Shown: positions 24,750-33,517, numbered from the stretch's first letter. The stretch is DNA of 40,248 bases from Candidatus Aphodenecus pullistercoris (GCA_017694495.1 JADIMU010000043.1:1-40248); one strand, 5' to 3'. Translations and numbers: made by a program. The notes: generated by a model from the letters alone, not told the origin.

Positions 24750-24761
24750 AGTGACCTCCTA

Positions 24762-25862
24762 TCAGCCGAAGATCGGCAGCAGCTCGGAGAGCAGCAGTCC
24801 TCCGGCGAGGACGGATGCGATCTGGCCGGAAACGTTCGCGCCGAGGGCGAAGGGCAGCAGGTGGTTCTGCTTGTTCGCCTCGATACCGACCTTCTGGACG
24901 ACGCGGCTGGACATCGGGAAGGCCGAGATTCCAGCACCACCGACCAGCGGGTTCACCTTCTTGTCCTTGGGCAGGAAGATGTTGACTATCTTGAGGAAGA
25001 TGACGCCGCAGGCCGTGTCGAAGATGAAGGCGACAAGACCGAAGGCCATGATCATCAGCGTGGCGGGCTGGAGCAGCGCCTCGCCCTTCATCATCGGGCT
25101 GATGGCCAGTCCGAGCAGGAGGGTGATGAGCGGGCTCAGCATGTCCTGGGCGGCCCTGGAGAGGCTGTCGAGGACGCCGCACTCGCGCAGCAGGTTGCCG
25201 AACATCAGCATGCCGACGAGGGCTGCCGAGTCGGGAGCCATGATGCCGCACACGATGGTCGTGACGATCGGGAAGATGATTCTGGTCGTCTTGGAGACTG
25301 CACTGGGCTTGTAGTGCATCTGGATGGCCCTCTCCTTCCTGGTCGTGGTGGCCTTGAGGACGATGGGCTGTATCATGGGCACCAGTGCCATGTAGCAGTA
25401 GGCGACGATCAGGATGGCCGCGACGTAGTTCGAGTGCAGCCTCTGGGAGACCAGGATGGCGGTCGGTCCGTCGGCGGCTCCGATGATGCCGATCGAGGCG
25501 GCGTCATTGAGCGGGAAGCCGAGGAGGGAGGCGAGGATCATCGAGATGAAGATGCCACCCTGTCCGGCCGCGCCGATGAAGATCAGCCAAGGCTTGGAGA
25601 TGAGCGGTCCGAAGTCGATCATAGCTCCGATGCCGATGAACAGGAGAAGAGGGAACGCCTCTGCGCTCTCGATGCCGACGTTGTACAGCCACTGCAGGAT
25701 CGCGTTGTCCTGGAGCATGACTGAACCGGGCAGGTTGACGAGAATCGCGCCGAAACCCATGGGGAGGAGGAGTGTGGGCTCCATCCCCTTCTTGATGGCG
25801 AGGTAGATCAGGATGAATCCCACGCCGATCATGATGATGTCCAGTATCTGATTAGTGTCCAT
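24762..25862 (-). CDS. oadB: Na+-translocating decarboxylase beta subunit
   Basis: 366 aa integral membrane protein of the OadB/MmdB/GcdB family (PF03977), which moves Na+ outward as biotin-bound carboxyl groups are decarboxylated. Family motifs: GIGAMIDFGPL near 77-87, AASIGIIGAADGPTAIL around 121-137 (containing the essential Asp), MFGNLLRECGV near 228, and NPLVGGAGISAFPMSSRVVQ near the C-terminus. No alpha (carboxyltransferase) or biotin-carrier gene adjoins, so the substrate (oxaloacetate, methylmalonyl-CoA or glutaconyl-CoA) cannot be told. ATG 25862 is 9 nt after an extended -10, with no ribosome binding site. It forms an operon with the small gene downstream. Confidence 0.92.
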   Translation of the reverse strand: MDTNQILDIIMIGVGFILIYLAIKKGMEPTLLLPMGFGAILVNLPGSVMLQDNAILQWLYNVGIESAEAFPLLLFIGIGAMIDFGPLISKPWLIFIGAAGQGGIFISMILASLLGFPLNDAASIGIIGAADGPTAILVSQRLHSNYVAAILIVAYCYMALVPMIQPIVLKATTTRKERAIQMHYKPSAVSKTTRIIFPIVTTIVCGIMAPDSAALVGMLMFGNLLRECGVLDSLSRAAQDMLSPLITLLLGLAISPMMKGEALLQPATLMIMAFGLVAFIFDTACGVIFLKIVNIFLPKDKKVNPLVGGAGISAFPMSSRVVQKVGIEANKQNHLLPFALGANVSGQIASVLAGGLLLSELLPIFG

Positions 25863-25871
25863 AACATCGGT

Positions 25872-25900
25872 ATGTTAGCACAAAGGAAAACGAGTTTCGA
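25872..25900 (-). promoter_or_regulatory. oadB promoter
   Basis: Minus strand: TCGAAA (25895-25900), 17 bp spacer, TGC-TAACAT with hexamer 25872-25877, then 9 nt to ATG. The -35 and spacing match those of the aminopeptidase promoter. Confidence 0.5.
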
Positions 25901-25986
25901 CAGGCGTCAAGGCCATTTCGGCAAATATCAAAAGTCTTCCAGAATCATCAACGACATTCCATTGAAAAACTTCCTGCATTTTTTTG

Positions 25987-26015
25987 TTGACCGGTTTAGA
26001 AAACCGATTTACGAT
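25987..26015 (+). promoter_or_regulatory. Sugar-operon promoter with palindromic operator
   Basis: TTGACC (25987-25992), 17 bp spacer, TACGAT (26010-26015). The spacer contains CGGTTTAGAAAACCG (25992-26006), with perfect 6-bp arms around a 3-nt centre. A repressor bound there would block polymerase, and the LacI-type regulator encoded in the operon is the obvious candidate. The rest of the 25901-26078 gap is AT-rich with nothing else recognised. Confidence 0.55.
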
Positions 26016-26078
26016 ATACTAAAGAACGGAAAAATGCACATTCTTCCGCGCTATTTTACAAAAGGAGAAAGAAAGAGA

Positions 26079-27416
26079 ATGAAAAAGACATTGACCATTC
26101 TGCTCATCGCCCTCCTCGCCGTATCCAGCGTCTTCGCGCAGGGCGGCAACGAGAGTGCCGGAAAGACCGAAGTCTACTTCCTGAACTTCAAGCCGGAAAT
26201 CGCAGACGTCTATACGAGCGTGGTCGAGCCCGCCTTCGAGGCCGCCTATCCGCAGTACGACCTCAAGGTCGTCACGGCCGCCTCGAACCAGTACCAGCAG
26301 ACGCTGAGGAGCGAGCTGACCAAGAGCGCGCCCCCGACGATCTTCCAGGTCAACGGACCTGTCGGCATCGCCGAGAACGTGACCACCGTCGCTCCGCTGC
26401 AGGACACCGACTTCTACAACCTGCTGGCAGACAAGGGCATGGCCCTCTCGCTTGACGGCAACGTCGTGGCAGTCCCCTACGCAGTCGAGGGCTACGGCAT
26501 CATCTACAACGACGCCATCATGCGCAAGTACTTCGCCCTCCCCGACAAGGCCGTCTCGATCAGCAGCGCCGAGGAGATCACCGACTTCGAGACCCTCAAG
26601 GCCGTCGTCGAGGATATGAGCAAGCATCTTGACGAGCTGGGAATCCAGGGCGTCTTCGCCGCAACCTCCTTCGCTCCCGGCAGCGAGTGGAGATGGACGA
26701 CCCACCTCGTGAACCCCGCCATCTGGGCAGAGTTCGGAGACCTGGCCACAGCCCAGGAGGCCGCGACCTTCGAGTTCCAGGCCACCGAGAACTTCAAGAA
26801 CCTCTTCGACCTCTACCTGAACAACTCCGCCACGAGCAAGGGTCTGGTCGGATCCATGGCTGACGCCGACTCCATGGCACAGTTCGCCCTTGGCCAGTGC
26901 GCCATGGTCCAGAACGGCAACTGGGCCGCCGCCCAGATCCTCGGAACCCAGGGCAACGTCGTCTCCGACGAGGACATCAAGTTCCTGCCCCTGTACATGG
27001 GTCTCGACGGAGAGGAGAACTACGGCATCTGCATCGGAACCGAGAACTACCTCGCCTTCAACAAGAACGCTTCGGCAGAGGCCCTCGAGGGTGCCGACAC
27101 CTTCCTGACCTGGCTCTACAGCAGCGAGGAAGGCAAGCAGATCGTCACCAACGACCTGATGTTCATCACGCCCTTCTCCTCCTTCTCGCCTGAGGAAGTC
27201 CCCAACGACCCGCTCGCCCGCCAGGTCAACATCTGGATGAACAAGGACGGCGTCAGCTCGATTCCTTGGGTCTTCGGTGGAATCCCCTCCGAGCAGTGGA
27301 AGGCCGACTTCGCACAGGCCATGCTCGAGTATATCAATGGCAACTACACCTGGGACCAGGTGACGCAGACCGCCATCGACGCTTGGGCACGTGAGGCATC
27401 GCTTACCGGGAGGTAA
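26079..27416 (+). CDS. Sugar ABC transporter substrate-binding protein
   Basis: 445 aa, cluster-B solute-binding protein (family 1, MalE-like, PF01547/PF13416). A signal peptide (1-20, cleavage after VFA) leads to QGGNESAGKTEVYF, with no lipobox Cys, so it is periplasmic. Family features: QTLRSELTKSAPPTIFQVNGP, PYAVEGYGIIYNDAIM (the typical 'P....g.gl.YNk...'), MAQFALGQCAMVQNGNW, and a Trp-rich hinge near the C-terminus (SSIPWVFGGIPSEQW). The sugar is not readable from sequence; linkage to 4-alpha-glucanotransferase suggests maltodextrin or another alpha-glucoside. ATG 26079 has AAAGGAG 11 nt upstream. A terminator lies between it and the permease genes. Confidence 0.92.
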   Translation: MKKTLTILLIALLAVSSVFAQGGNESAGKTEVYFLNFKPEIADVYTSVVEPAFEAAYPQYDLKVVTAASNQYQQTLRSELTKSAPPTIFQVNGPVGIAENVTTVAPLQDTDFYNLLADKGMALSLDGNVVAVPYAVEGYGIIYNDAIMRKYFALPDKAVSISSAEEITDFETLKAVVEDMSKHLDELGIQGVFAATSFAPGSEWRWTTHLVNPAIWAEFGDLATAQEAATFEFQATENFKNLFDLYLNNSATSKGLVGSMADADSMAQFALGQCAMVQNGNWAAAQILGTQGNVVSDEDIKFLPLYMGLDGEENYGICIGTENYLAFNKNASAEALEGADTFLTWLYSSEEGKQIVTNDLMFITPFSSFSPEEVPNDPLARQVNIWMNKDGVSSIPWVFGGIPSEQWKADFAQAMLEYINGNYTWDQVTQTAIDAWAREASLTGR

Positions 27417-27432
27417 TGGCTGCCAGTAGCAG

Positions 27433-27470
27433 AAAAAGCCGTCATTTCAGTCCGATTTGGCGGCTTTTTT
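27433..27470 (+). terminator. Intra-operon terminator after the binding-protein gene
   Basis: AAAAAGCCG...CGGCTTTTTT: stem of A/T and GCCG/CGGC pairs ending in six T, 17 nt after the binding-protein stop and 30 nt before the first permease start. Partial termination here would make more binding protein than permease. Confidence 0.75.
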
Positions 27471-27499
27471 CATAAACCCACACAAGAGGTCCTCTTCTC

Positions 27500-28345
27500 A
27501 TGGAAAAGACATTAAGGAAATACTTTCCTCTATTCGCACTGCCCGCGCTGATCTGCTTCGCGCTGGCCTTCCTGATTCCATTCGTCTGGGGCTTCGTGCT
27601 CAGCTTCTGCGAGTTCCAGATCATCACAGAGCCGACCTTCGTAGGCATCGACAACTACGTCAGGGCCTTCACCGTCGACAACTACTTCACACAGGCCTTC
27701 TGGTTCACGCTGGGCTTCACCATCGTGACAGTCATCTCGATCAACATCCTGGCCTTCACGCTGGCTCTGGTGCTCACGCGCAACGTACCCGGCACCAACG
27801 CCTTCAGGACGATCTTCTTCATGCCCAACCTGATCGGAGGCATCGTCCTGGGCTGGATCTGGCAGGTGGTCCTCAACGGCGTGCTCGCCAACTTCGAGCA
27901 GACGCTGCTGTCCAACTCCAAGTTCGGCTTCTGGGGCCTCGTGATCCTCATGAACTGGCAGAACGTCGGCTACATGATGGTCATCTACATCGCCGCCATC
28001 CAGAACATCCCGACGGACATGCTCGAGGCGGCGGCCATAGACGGCGCCAACTCCTGGACGACGCTGTTCAAGATCAAGATCCCCGCAGTCATGCCCTCGA
28101 TCACGATCTGCCTCTTCCTGACGCTGACCAACGGCTTCAAGCTCTACGACCAGAACCTCGCGCTGACCAACGGTGCGCCTAACCACCAGACGGAAATGCT
28201 CGCTCTGAACATCTTCAACACCTTCTACTCCCGCACCGGCTTCGAGGGTGTGGGCCAGGCGAAGGCCGTGATGTTCACCATCCTCGTCGCGGCCATCGCC
28301 CTCGTGCAGCTCGCGGCTACAAGAAGCAGGGAGGTTGAGAACTGA
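27500..28345 (+). CDS. Sugar ABC transporter permease (MalF/UgpA type)
   Basis: 281 aa, six predicted membrane helices beginning at about residue 10. The EAA coupling loop reads DMLEAAAIDGANSWTTLFKIKIP, of which EAAAIDGANSWTTLFKI is the core, the standard 'EAA---G---------I-LP' motif that contacts the ATPase. It opens with ALPALICFALAFLIPFVWG, typical of MalF-like subunits. The start has AGAGGT 9 nt upstream. It is followed 1 nt later by the second permease. Confidence 0.94.
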   Translation: MEKTLRKYFPLFALPALICFALAFLIPFVWGFVLSFCEFQIITEPTFVGIDNYVRAFTVDNYFTQAFWFTLGFTIVTVISINILAFTLALVLTRNVPGTNAFRTIFFMPNLIGGIVLGWIWQVVLNGVLANFEQTLLSNSKFGFWGLVILMNWQNVGYMMVIYIAAIQNIPTDMLEAAAIDGANSWTTLFKIKIPAVMPSITICLFLTLTNGFKLYDQNLALTNGAPNHQTEMLALNIFNTFYSRTGFEGVGQAKAVMFTILVAAIALVQLAATRSREVEN

Positions 28346-28346
28346 C

Positions 28347-29189
28347 ATGGCAATGGTAGGAAAGAAATATACGAAGTGGATCATCTTCGCCGTCCTCCTC
28401 ATCGTGGCGGCCCTGATCATCTTCCCCATCCTCGTGGTCCTGATGAACTCCTTCAAGGCCAACCTCTTCATCTCGTCGACCGGCGCCTTCGTCCCGCCCA
28501 ACGAGCAGAGCTTCGTAGGCATCCAGAACTACACGAACGGAATCGACAGGATCAACTTCTTCAGCGCCTTCGGCTACTCGCTCTGGATCACGGTCGCATC
28601 GGTCATCTTCATCCTTCTGCTGACGAGCATGCTCGCCTGGTACATCACGCGCGTCCATGGCAAGGTCACGAGCATCATCTACTACCTGCTCACCTTCTCC
28701 ATGATCGTGCCCTTCCAGATGGTCATGTTCCCGATGAGCAAGTTCGCCAACATGATCCACATCGACAACCCTGTTGGCATCATCATCCTCTACGTGGGCT
28801 TCGGCTGCGGCATGTCGACCTTCATGTTCTCAGGCTTCATCAAGAGCATCCCGATCGCCCTCGAGGAGGCCGCCATGATCGACGGCGCGACGCCGGTGAG
28901 GACCTTCTTCTCCGTCGTCATGCCCATGCTCAAGAGCACGGCGATCACAATCGCCATCCTCGAGACCATGTGGGTCTGGAACGACTACCTCATGCCCTAT
29001 CTGGTCATCGGAACGGAGTACAGGACGATTCCTGTCGCCGTCCAGTACCTCAGGGGCGGCTATGGATCGGTCGACATGGGCGCCATGATGGCAATGCTCG
29101 TGCTGGCAATGATTCCCGTCATCGTCTTCTACCTCTTCTGCCAGAAGTACATCATCAAGGGTGTGCTCGCCGGCGCTGTGAAGGGTTGA
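28347..29189 (+). CDS. Sugar ABC transporter permease (MalG/UgpE type)
   Basis: 280 aa, six predicted helices. The EAA loop reads ALEEAAMIDGATPVRTFFSVVMP, with EEAAMIDGATPVRTFFSVV as core; the family's N-terminal pattern 'FPilvvlmnSFK' is present (IIFPILVVLMNSFKAN). ATG 28347 begins 1 nt after the upstream stop; GGGAGG lies 12 nt before it. An in-frame TTG at 28335 touches that site and is unlikely. No ATPase gene is in the operon, so a shared MsmK/UgpC-type ATPase elsewhere must energise it. Confidence 0.94.
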   Translation: MAMVGKKYTKWIIFAVLLIVAALIIFPILVVLMNSFKANLFISSTGAFVPPNEQSFVGIQNYTNGIDRINFFSAFGYSLWITVASVIFILLLTSMLAWYITRVHGKVTSIIYYLLTFSMIVPFQMVMFPMSKFANMIHIDNPVGIIILYVGFGCGMSTFMFSGFIKSIPIALEEAAMIDGATPVRTFFSVVMPMLKSTAITIAILETMWVWNDYLMPYLVIGTEYRTIPVAVQYLRGGYGSVDMGAMMAMLVLAMIPVIVFYLFCQKYIIKGVLAGAVKG

Positions 29190-29220
29190 GGACAGACCAC
29201 TGCTGTCAAGGAGGCGGAGG

Positions 29221-30261
29221 ATGCACGCAGGAGAGAAGAAGAGATGCACCATCGCGGACATAGCCCGCGAGGCCGGCGTGTCGAAGACCTCGGTGTCCTT
29301 CGCCTTCAACAGTCCGCACAGGATAGGCGACGAGACGAGGAAGCACATCCTCGAGGTCGCCCGACGATTGAAGTACGTGCCTGACCCCAGCGCGCGCAAC
29401 TTCTCGCTCGGACGCACCCAGACGCTGGGCTTCCTCCTGCCCCAGGCCGTCGACACCTGTCTGGCGAACCCCTACATCGTGGAAGTCATGAAGGGACTGG
29501 GCCAGGTGTGCCAGGAGCACGGCTACATGCTCACCCTCATCCCGCCCCTGAACGACTCCGTCTACGAGGCCGTCAAGAACGCGACGGTCGATGGGCTCAT
29601 CACACTGGGCTACATGGTCCACGGAGGTGTGGGCAGCCTCGTCGACGTCAGGGCCATGCCCCTCGTGATGATCGACGGCGGCGAGGGTGGACGACACCTG
29701 TCGGTGAACATCGACGACATGGGAGCCGCGAGGCTGCAGCTGGAGCGCGTCCTCTCCCTTGGCCACCGCCGCATCTCGATCCTCTCCCTGCCCGCCCCCA
29801 CTTTGACGCCCAACGTCGACGACAAGGGCATCGTGGGCCGCCGTCTGGCCGGCTACAGGGAGGCGCTGGAAGCCTATGGCCTCAGTCTGGACGACCTCAG
29901 GTGCCTCCAGGGAGAGGCGACCTGGCAGGCAGGCTGGGACCTGGCATCAAGCCTCGCCGAAGGCGGGACCACATGCATAGTGACGATGAGCGACGTCCAG
30001 GCCCTGGGCATCATCGACCGTCTGGGCGATGATGGACTGTCCGTACCCCGGGACATCTCGCTCGTCGGCTTCGACAACATCAACAGGGGCATGGCATCGC
30101 GCCCACACCTGAGCACGATAGACCAGCCAGGTTTCGAGAAGGGCCAGATGGCCGCAATGACCATGTTCGACATACTCGACGGAAAGAGCGTCGAGAAGGC
30201 GCCGCTGGTGGGCTACTCCTTCGTCGATGGAGGAACCCTGGCGCCACCCAAAGGAGAATGA
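29221..30261 (+). CDS. LacI-family transcriptional regulator
   Basis: 346 aa. N-terminal helix-turn-helix CTIADIAREAGVSKTSVSFAFN (quoted in part: IADIAREAGVSKTSVSFAF) and hinge helix PDPSARNFSLGRTQTLGF; then a periplasmic-binding-protein-like effector domain (about 65-340) with SLVGFDNINRGMASRPHLST, seen as DISLVGFDNINRG. ATG 29221 follows AAGGAGG with 6 nt spacing. Placement between the permease and malQ genes makes it the probable local repressor, acting at the palindrome in the operon promoter, released by the imported sugar or a derivative. Confidence 0.93.
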   Translation: MHAGEKKRCTIADIAREAGVSKTSVSFAFNSPHRIGDETRKHILEVARRLKYVPDPSARNFSLGRTQTLGFLLPQAVDTCLANPYIVEVMKGLGQVCQEHGYMLTLIPPLNDSVYEAVKNATVDGLITLGYMVHGGVGSLVDVRAMPLVMIDGGEGGRHLSVNIDDMGAARLQLERVLSLGHRRISILSLPAPTLTPNVDDKGIVGRRLAGYREALEAYGLSLDDLRCLQGEATWQAGWDLASSLAEGGTTCIVTMSDVQALGIIDRLGDDGLSVPRDISLVGFDNINRGMASRPHLSTIDQPGFEKGQMAAMTMFDILDGKSVEKAPLVGYSFVDGGTLAPPKGE

Positions 30262-30262
30262 T

Positions 30263-31819
30263 TTGGACATCAGCAACGCACGTTACAGTGGAATCCTCTT
30301 CCATCTGACAAGCATACAGACGCCCTATGGCATCGGAGACCTGGGACGGGGAGCCTACGCCTTCGTCGACAAGCTGGAGCGCACAGGAGCCACGCTCTGG
30401 CAGATCCTCCCACTCGGCCCGACAGGCTACGGCAACAGCCCCTACGCCTCGCGCTCGACCTTCGCAGGCAACGAGCTGCTGATCGACATCGAGGAACTGG
30501 TGTGCAAGGGCTGGCTCGACAAGAGCGAGATCGCCTTCCCGCCCGACTTCCCGAAGGGCCACGTCGACTTCGACAAGGTGCGCTCCTACAAGCTTCCCCT
30601 GCTGAAGAAGGCGGCGAGGACCTTCCTCATGACGAACAAGAAGTCGAAGGAGTGGCGCGCCTACAAGGCCTTCAAGGAGGCCAACGCCTCCTGGCTCGAC
30701 GGCTATGCCGTCTTCATGACGCTCTACGACGAGAAGTACCAGGACGCGAGATGGATGCGCTGGAGCGAGAAGTACTGCCCCGAGACGCTGAAGAAGTGGG
30801 ACAGCGCGGGTGAGATCTACCGCGCCCTCCAGTTCTTCTTCCTCCAGCAGTGGCTGGACCTGCGCCGCTATGCGAATTCGAAGGGCATCAGGATCATAGG
30901 CGACATCCCCATCTTCGTCGGGGCCGACAGCGCCGACACCTGGAGCAACATAAAACTCTTCAAGACGAACGCAAAGGGCGAGTACAGCGCGATCTCAGGC
31001 GTGCCGCCGGACAACTTCTCCTCCACTGGCCAGAGGTGGGGCAACCCCGTCTACGACTGGCGCGTCCACGAGGAGACGGGCTTTTCCTGGTGGATCGAGC
31101 GCATCCGCAAGCAGCTCGAGTTCGTCGACATCATCCGCATCGACCACTTCCGCGGCTTCGACGCCTACTGGGAGGTCAAGGCCTCCTGCCCGACGGCGGA
31201 GGACGGCAAGTGGGTCAAGGCTCCGGGCAAGGCCTTCTTCAAGGCCCTGGAGAAGGAGCTGGGAAGGCTGCCCATCATTGCGGAGGACCTGGGCTTCATG
31301 ACGGAGAGCGTCAATCGCCTCAGGAAGGACAACCACCTGCCTGGCATGAAGATCTTCCAGTTCGGCTTCTCCCGCCTGAGCGACGGCTCCTTCAACCCCT
31401 ACGACACCTTCCTTCCCCACAACTGGGAGGAGGACTTCGTCGCCTACCCTGGCACCCACGACAACCAGACATTGCGCGGCTGGTTCGATAGCCAGGACGA
31501 GGGCATGAAGGACATAGTCAGGCAGTACCTGGGTTCGAATGACGAGGAGATCGTCTGGGCCTTCCTGACCCACCTGATGCAATCCCACGCCCAGTACGCG
31601 ATCATCCCGCTGCAGGACATCCTGGAGCTGGGCGACGAGGCGAGGATGAACACGCCAAGCACATGCAACGACATCAACTGGTCCTGGAGCGTCGACATCG
31701 ACGACTTCAACGACTGGAGGATCGCCCGACTGCGCCACCTCGTGGAGATCTCGGGCCGAAACGGCCTGACGGTCGAGGAGAGGCTGAAGCGGATCGGCGA
31801 CAGGAAGAAAAAGGAGTGA
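30263..31819 (+). CDS. malQ: 4-alpha-glucanotransferase (amylomaltase)
   Basis: 518 aa, GH77. The enzyme transfers alpha-1,4-glucan segments between maltodextrins and releases glucose. Typical motifs: RYSGILFHLTSIQTPYGIGDLG (in part: HLTSIQTPYGIGDLG), WQILPLGPTGYGNSPYAS, IGDIPIFVGADSADTW, PPDNFSSTGQRWGNPVYDW (the 250s-like loop), IRIDHFRGFDAYWEV (nucleophile Asp in RIDHFRG), IIAEDLG (acid/base Glu) and YPGTHDNQTLRGW (transition-state Asp). The start is TTG 30263, set by AAGGAG 6 nt upstream and located 1 nt after the lacI-type stop; a longer frame would run back into that gene. Last gene of the operon before a strong terminator. Confidence 0.95.
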   Translation: MDISNARYSGILFHLTSIQTPYGIGDLGRGAYAFVDKLERTGATLWQILPLGPTGYGNSPYASRSTFAGNELLIDIEELVCKGWLDKSEIAFPPDFPKGHVDFDKVRSYKLPLLKKAARTFLMTNKKSKEWRAYKAFKEANASWLDGYAVFMTLYDEKYQDARWMRWSEKYCPETLKKWDSAGEIYRALQFFFLQQWLDLRRYANSKGIRIIGDIPIFVGADSADTWSNIKLFKTNAKGEYSAISGVPPDNFSSTGQRWGNPVYDWRVHEETGFSWWIERIRKQLEFVDIIRIDHFRGFDAYWEVKASCPTAEDGKWVKAPGKAFFKALEKELGRLPIIAEDLGFMTESVNRLRKDNHLPGMKIFQFGFSRLSDGSFNPYDTFLPHNWEEDFVAYPGTHDNQTLRGWFDSQDEGMKDIVRQYLGSNDEEIVWAFLTHLMQSHAQYAIIPLQDILELGDEARMNTPSTCNDINWSWSVDIDDFNDWRIARLRHLVEISGRNGLTVEERLKRIGDRKKKE

Positions 31820-31843
31820 GAAGAGGACAGTAAATGTCCCCTT

Positions 31844-31884
31844 GTCCCGGCTGGGAGTGAGGTCCTGGCCGGGACTTTTTTTTT
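31844..31884 (+). terminator. Terminator of the sugar operon
   Basis: 8-bp stem GTCCCGGC/GCCGGGAC, inner loop, then nine T. It ends on the last base of the convergent cysteine-cluster gene. Confidence 0.9.
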
Positions 31885-32477
31885 CAGCTCGCGCCCTGGT
31901 CAATCATCAACTTGTAGAGCATGATGCGCCCTGCCTCCTCGAGGACGGCCTCGTCCATGAGCCTCCGCTCGCATGAGCTCTGGAGCTCGTCCACAGCCTC
32001 GCCGTACTCGTCCATCAATGGGATGCGTATGCCTGATGATGTGAGGCCCTCCTCGTCGATCGCGTCGACGCGGGAGCCCTCCTCCGGCAAGGCGCAGCCG
32101 CCGAAGCGCAAGCCCCTCCTCGTCCGGCTCGCAGCCGAGCAGAAGACGCGGCACACGATGGGTCTGACCGCATAGGCCGTGCACCTGTGGCTTGATGGGT
32201 CATACAACGGACAGGCCGAGTGGCTCATGCTCCAGTGCTCGAGGAAGTCCAGGTCGCGGCCCTGGACGTCGACCAGAGTCTGGGCGATCGCCAGAGCCTC
32301 GAGGCGCGTGACGTCAGGTATGAAGCGCTCGCAGCAGCGGCCGCACACTGTCGGACAGCTGATCGAGAAATGTCCTGTGAAAAGGTCGAAGTCGTGCTCG
32401 ATCGAGGCGTAGTAGCTCCTGATCCTCACCAAGTCGTCGTAGAGGGCTGTGCCCCTGTATGCATCAAGGTCGTCCAT
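31884..32477 (-). CDS. YkgJ-type cysteine-cluster protein
   Basis: 197 aa, cytoplasmic. SCPTVCGRCCERFIPDV gives the CxxxCxxCC cluster near residue 48, followed by ACPLYDPSSHRCTAYAVRPIVCRVF; this is the CxxCC...CP.l....C.iY..RP..CR.f pattern of the zinc- or iron-chelating family (PF03692). The remaining part is helical and acidic. Family function is unclear, with metal binding the only common theme. ATG 32477 gives MDDLDAY; a GTG at 32498 is an alternative. It is divergent from the flavodoxin gene and its 3' end abuts the sugar-operon terminator. Confidence 0.82.
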   Translation of the reverse strand: MDDLDAYRGTALYDDLVRIRSYYASIEHDFDLFTGHFSISCPTVCGRCCERFIPDVTRLEALAIAQTLVDVQGRDLDFLEHWSMSHSACPLYDPSSHRCTAYAVRPIVCRVFCSAASRTRRGLRFGGCALPEEGSRVDAIDEEGLTSSGIRIPLMDEYGEAVDELQSSCERRLMDEAVLEEAGRIMLYKLMIDQGAS

Positions 32478-32524
32478 TCTGGACGAGTCTTCTAGCACTG
32501 CTGTGGCATTCTTTGCAAGGCCTC

Positions 32525-32554
32525 TTGCACAAATGGGACAAAGCCGGGTATCCA
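32525..32554 (+). promoter_or_regulatory. Promoter of the flavodoxin gene at 32561
   Basis: TTGCAC (32525-32530), 18 bp spacer, TATCCA (32549-32554), 6 nt to ATG 32561. No Shine-Dalgarno sequence. Confidence 0.4.
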
Positions 32555-32560
32555 GAAGTC

Positions 32561-33028
32561 ATGAAAAAAGCGGTCATAGCATACTTCACACGCTCTGGAA
32601 AGAGCCGTCAGGTGGCACAGGAGCTTGCAAGGATCACAGGTGGCGAGCTGTGCCAGGTCGAGAACAGGGAAGCCTACCCTGAGGACTACAGGAGCCTCGT
32701 GGCCCTCGTCATGGATGAGGAGAAGCGCGGAGTGAAGCGCCCTCTAGCCCCGCTTGGGGCCGACTTCAGCGCCCTGGACAGGCTATACATCGTCTCTCCC
32801 AACTGGTTCGGCACCATAGTCCCGCCGATCAAACGCCTCCTCGAGGGTCTGGACCTCAACGGCAAGGAGGTGGCGCTTGTCATCACGCACGGGGGCAGCG
32901 GATGCGCCAAGGCGCCGGATGATGTCAGGAAGCTCGCACTGGGTGCCCGCTTCGTCGGCCAGCTCGCGCTGAATGTGGACGAGGGCGGCGTCGCCGGAAA
33001 GCTGGAAAACTGGACAGCAAGCCTCTAG
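32561..33028 (+). CDS. Flavodoxin family protein
   Basis: 155 aa. It starts MKKAVIAYFTRSGKSRQVAQ, with the FMN-phosphate loop FTRSGKSRQVA (Thr-x-Ser-Gly-x-Ser/Thr type) of the Flavodoxin_4 group (PF12682). LYIVSPNWFGTIVPPIKRLL, shown here in full family form 'P.w.g..pPpi..fl', and ITHGGSGCAKAPDDV complete the fold. It likely transfers electrons using FMN. ATG 32561 fits both the conserved N-terminus and the promoter; the longer frame upstream adds unrelated sequence. It is monocistronic and convergent with rpsI, sharing a hairpin. Confidence 0.87.
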   Translation: MKKAVIAYFTRSGKSRQVAQELARITGGELCQVENREAYPEDYRSLVALVMDEEKRGVKRPLAPLGADFSALDRLYIVSPNWFGTIVPPIKRLLEGLDLNGKEVALVITHGGSGCAKAPDDVRKLALGARFVGQLALNVDEGGVAGKLENWTASL

Positions 33029-33033
33029 ATGCA

Positions 33034-33063
33034 CCAGGACCGTCCCTTTCGAGACGGTCCTGG
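33034..33063. terminator. Hairpin between flavodoxin and rpsI genes
   Basis: Perfect 11-bp stem CCAGGACCGTC/GACGGTCCTGG with an 8-nt loop. No T-tract on either side; probably serves both convergent transcripts. Confidence 0.6.
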
Positions 33064-33083
33064 CATTCCAAGGAGTTGTAGAA

Positions 33084-33506
33084 CTACCTCTTGGAGAACT
33101 GGAAGCGGCGGCGTGCTCCGCGCCTGCCGTACTTCTTCCTCTCGACCATCCTGGGGTCGCGGGTCATGAAGCCGGCGTCGTGGAGGGCCTTCCTGTAGGC
33201 TTCCTCGTTCTCGGCGCACAGGGCGCGGGCGATGCCGTGGCGGCAGGCTCCGGCCTGGCCCTTGATTCCACCACCGCAGACGTTGATCAGGACATCATAC
33301 TTGTCCGCCGTCTCGGTGACGACCAGGGGCTGCTTGACTGTGAAGACGGAGATGGCATCGACGAAGTACTCGTCGATGGCCTTGCCATTGACGATGATGT
33401 TGCCGTTGCCCTCTCTGAGATAGACACGGGCGACAGAGGTCTTGCGGCGACCCGTTCCGTATCCGAGATTGACGATTTCCTTCTTCTCAACTGTTTTCTT
33501 GGCCAT
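33084..33506 (-). CDS. rpsI: 30S ribosomal protein S9
   Basis: 140 aa. S9 contacts 16S rRNA and the P-site tRNA through its C-terminal tail. [19 protein letters not shown] near the start, [19 protein letters not shown] in the middle, and the canonical end [20 protein letters not shown] finishing FSKR. ATG 33506 follows AAGGAG with 7 nt spacing, 11 nt after the rplM stop codon: the usual rplM-rpsI operon. Confidence 0.98.
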   Translation of the reverse strand: MAKKTVEKKEIVNLGYGTGRRKTSVARVYLREGNGNIIVNGKAIDEYFVDAISVFTVKQPLVVTETADKYDVLINVCGGGIKGQAGACRHGIARALCAENEEAYRKALHDAGFMTRDPRMVERKKYGRRGARRRFQFSKR

Positions 33507-33517
33507 CTTCCGACTCC

